This document shows positions 61,974 through 64,000 of a stretch of 64,000 nt of DNA, piece by piece. Numbering within the stretch: position 1 is the stretch's first letter; every line of letters starts with the position of its first letter. Origin of the DNA: Hevea brasiliensis (lineage: Eukaryota > Streptophyta > Magnoliopsida > Malpighiales > Euphorbiaceae); the NCBI RefSeq assembly GCF_030052815.1, contig NC_079496.1, positions 4,216,001 through 4,280,000 of the forward strand. The letters are read 5' to 3'. Below the pieces are notes generated by a model that was given only the letters and a program-made list of their open reading frames with translations, was not told where the DNA came from and made no database searches. The translations under genes were made by a program, and so were the position numbers.

Positions 61974-62562
61974 TGTAACACCCTAGGCAAATCCCACATC
62001 GGCAAAACACGGGAGAGATGCTGGGTTTATAAGTTAGGGGTTCGTAACCCCTAGCGACGCGTTTTAAAACCGTGAAGACTTCAGCCCAGAGCGGACAATA
62101 TCACTAGTGGGCTGGGCCATTATATTTGTAACCTCAGCGAGGACACTGAGTCCCATAAGGGGGGTGGATTGTAACACCCTAGGCAAATTCCACATCGGCA
62201 AAACACGGGAGAGATGCTGGGTTTATAAGTTAGCGGTTCGTAACCCCTAGTGACGCATTTTAAAACCGTGAGGGCTTCGGCCTAGAGCGGACAATATCAC
62301 TAGTGGGCCGGGGCATTATATTTGGTATCAGAGCCGCTCCGTGTGCAACGTTGGGCGATGGTGGGGCAAACCTCAGCGAGGACGCTGAGTCCCATAAGGG
62401 GGGTGGATTGTAACACCCTAGGCAAATCCCACATTGGCAAAACACGAGAGAGATGTTGGGTTTATAAGTTAGCGGTTCGTAACCCCTAGCGACGCGTTTT
62501 AAAATCGTGAGGGCTTTGGCCTAGAGCGGACAATATCACTAGTGGGCCGGGCCATTATATTT
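61974..62562 (+). mobile_element. Tandem TRIM retrotransposon (LTR-internal-LTR-internal-LTR)
   Basis: Three LTRs of about 160 bp begin TGTAACACCCTAGGC at 61974, 62170 and 62409. Between LTR2 and LTR3 is a 76-bp internal segment with a primer site TGGTATCAGAGC (62333-62344, initiator tRNA-Met type) and a polypurine tract AAGGGGGGTGGAT (62396-62408). The internal segment after LTR1 keeps the polypurine tract but lacks the primer site, being 43 bp shorter. No protein is encoded, as in all terminal-repeat retrotransposons in miniature. A target duplication is not evident at the outer flanks. Confidence 0.85.
62333..62344 (+). other. TRIM primer-binding site (tRNA-iMet)
   Basis: TGGTATCAGAGC is the standard complement of the plant initiator tRNA-Met 3' end, right after LTR2. 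Confidence 0.88.
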
Positions 62563-64000
62563 GTCTATAATCTCACATAACTGAGAATCGCTCTTCTGAG
62601 CAGCCTTAATTCGATCAATCAAGATAGGCCTAACTCGAAAATGTGCTAAGAATGATCCAGCTATGATTTCAAACTCTACTCCTTGATCTAGCAACTCATG
62701 TAATTCACCAATCAGAGGCCTTATCTTTGTAGATATATGGGCTAAACTACTAGAAGACTTCCTGCTTAGAGCATCAGCCACCACATTAGCTTTTCCAGGG
62801 TGATACTGTATGGTGCAATCATAATTCTTCAGCAATTCTACCCATCTCCTTTGCCTAAGATTAAGATCACGTTGGTCAAAAATGTATTTGAGACTTTTGT
62901 GGTCAGTGAAGATCTCACAAGTCTCACCATACAGATAGTGCCTCAAGATTTTTAAAGCAAAAATTACTGTAGCCATTTCCAAATCATGAGTTGGATAATT
63001 TTGCTCGTGTCTTTTTAACTGACGAGAAACATATGCAATAACCCGTCCATGCTGCATCAAAACACATCCTAAACCAATCCTAGAAGCATCACAATACACT
63101 ACATAGCCTCCTGATCCAGACGGAAGGGCTAACACTGGTGCTGTAGTTAAACGAGTCTTAAGCTCCTGAAAACTTTTTTCACAAGCCTTAGACCACTGAA
63201 ATTTCACATTCTTCTGTGTCAACTTAGTTAAAGGTGCTGCAATACAAGAGAAGTCTTGAACAAACCGTCTATAATACCTTGCTAAACCCAAGAAACTATG
63301 AATCTCTAACACAATTGTGGGTCTAGGCCAATGAAGCACTGCCTCAACTTTCTTCTTATCAATGCGCACCCCATCCTTAGATACTATATGGCCTAGGAAA
63401 GCCACACTATCTAACCAGAACTCACATTTTGAGAACTTGGCATATAGCTTGTGTTCCCGTAAGGTCTGAAGGATAATTCTCAAATGTTGCTCATGCTCCT
63501 CTTTACTCTTTGAGTACACTAGAATGTCATTGATGAACACTATAACAAATTGATCTAAGAAAGGCTTGAAAACTCTATTCATGAGATCCATAAAAGCGGC
63601 TGGAGCATTGGTAAGACCAAAAGATATTACAAGAAATTCATAGTGTCCATACCTAGTCCTAAAGGCCGTCTTGAGTATGTCTTTTTTCTTGACCCTCAAT
63701 TGATGATACCCAGATCGAAGATCAATCTTGGAAAAATACCTTGCACCTTGAAGTTGGTCAAATAGGTCATCCATGCGTGGAAGAGGATATTTATTACGCA
63801 CAGTTACCTTATTCAATTGCCTATAATCAATGCACATTCTCAAAGACCCATCCTTCTTCCGTACAAATAACACAGGAGCACCCCATGGAGAAACACTAGG
63901 GCGAATAAACCCCTTATCTAGTAGGTCCTGTAGTTGCTCCTTCAACTCCTTAAGTTCTGCGGGTGCCATACGATAAGGTGGCATAGATATGGGCTCAGTT
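62563..64000 (-). pseudogene. Chromovirus reverse transcriptase and RNase H (minus copy), cut by window end
   Basis: An open frame of about 480 codons runs left from the window edge. It begins in RT ([17 protein letters not shown]) and includes [25 protein letters not shown] and the [15 protein letters not shown] block. The active-site segment reads FINDILVYS where the family has FIDDILVYS. RNase H follows ([36 protein letters not shown]). Homology stops at QLCEIID, in the integrase N-terminal region, where TRIM sequence begins at about 62562. Despite the long open frame, loss of the first catalytic Asp should abolish RT activity. It is probably the other part of the element whose 3' end is at 52111-55162. 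Confidence 0.85.

Noticed and set aside
62260..62445. 61-codon minus-strand frame
   Set aside because: It lies across TRIM LTR and internal sequence, which encode no protein.
1..64000. CRISPR arrays, rRNA, organelle inserts, known plant miRNA precursors
   Set aside because: None seen by eye on either strand; the repeats present are microsatellites, minisatellites or transposon-derived.

Overview
This is nuclear DNA from a eudicot plant. It is AT-rich, its genes have GT-AG introns, it carries plant-only families (DUF1677, FLZ zinc finger), and about half of it is LTR retrotransposons, solo LTRs and MITEs. A woody rosid, perhaps in the Euphorbiaceae, is my impression and cannot be proved from this window.

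Genes, left to right. A three-exon minus-strand gene (107-1420) encodes a membrane-anchored protein resembling the plant ERG2/sigma-1-receptor-like group. A DUF1677 gene (16596-16928, minus) stands alone between long intergenic stretches. A folate-biopterin-transporter (BT1 family) pseudogene (26.7-30.4 kb, minus) keeps recognisable exons and several normal splice sites but has frameshifts, a tandem duplication and stops. An intact two-exon FLZ gene (33873-35195, minus) has a 5'-UTR intron and a spliced upstream ORF. A tRNA-Arg(UCU) gene lies at 38141-38213 (minus). Five tandem minus-strand GNAT acetyltransferase copies occupy 45.97-51.55 kb: two are intact and three are broken.

Mobile DNA. 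A structurally complete Athila-type Ty3/gypsy element (3753-15417, minus) has a 5-bp target duplication GAGTG, two about 1.5-kb LTRs, a tRNA-Asp-type primer site and a decayed gag-pro-pol. A perfect 2.6-kb solo LTR (39153-41748) is flanked by AATGA. Two hAT-like MITEs (22238-22738 and 47226-47846) have near-perfect 8-bp target duplications. Two AT-rich long inverted repeats lie at about 1.7-2.2 kb and 43.4-44.3 kb.

The right end (52.1-64 kb) is a nest of chromodomain Ty3/gypsy copies. One is in plus orientation (55163-61971) and is flanked by minus-orientation pieces (52111-55162 and 62563 to the window end). Each of the two integrase regions has been entered independently by an LTR of one further family, and a tandem TRIM array with three LTRs sits at the right-hand junction. 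No operon, CRISPR array or bacterial feature is present. The most unusual structures are the TRIM array, the inverted chromovirus nest, the paired LTR insertions, the in-frame spliced uORF and the decaying GNAT cluster.
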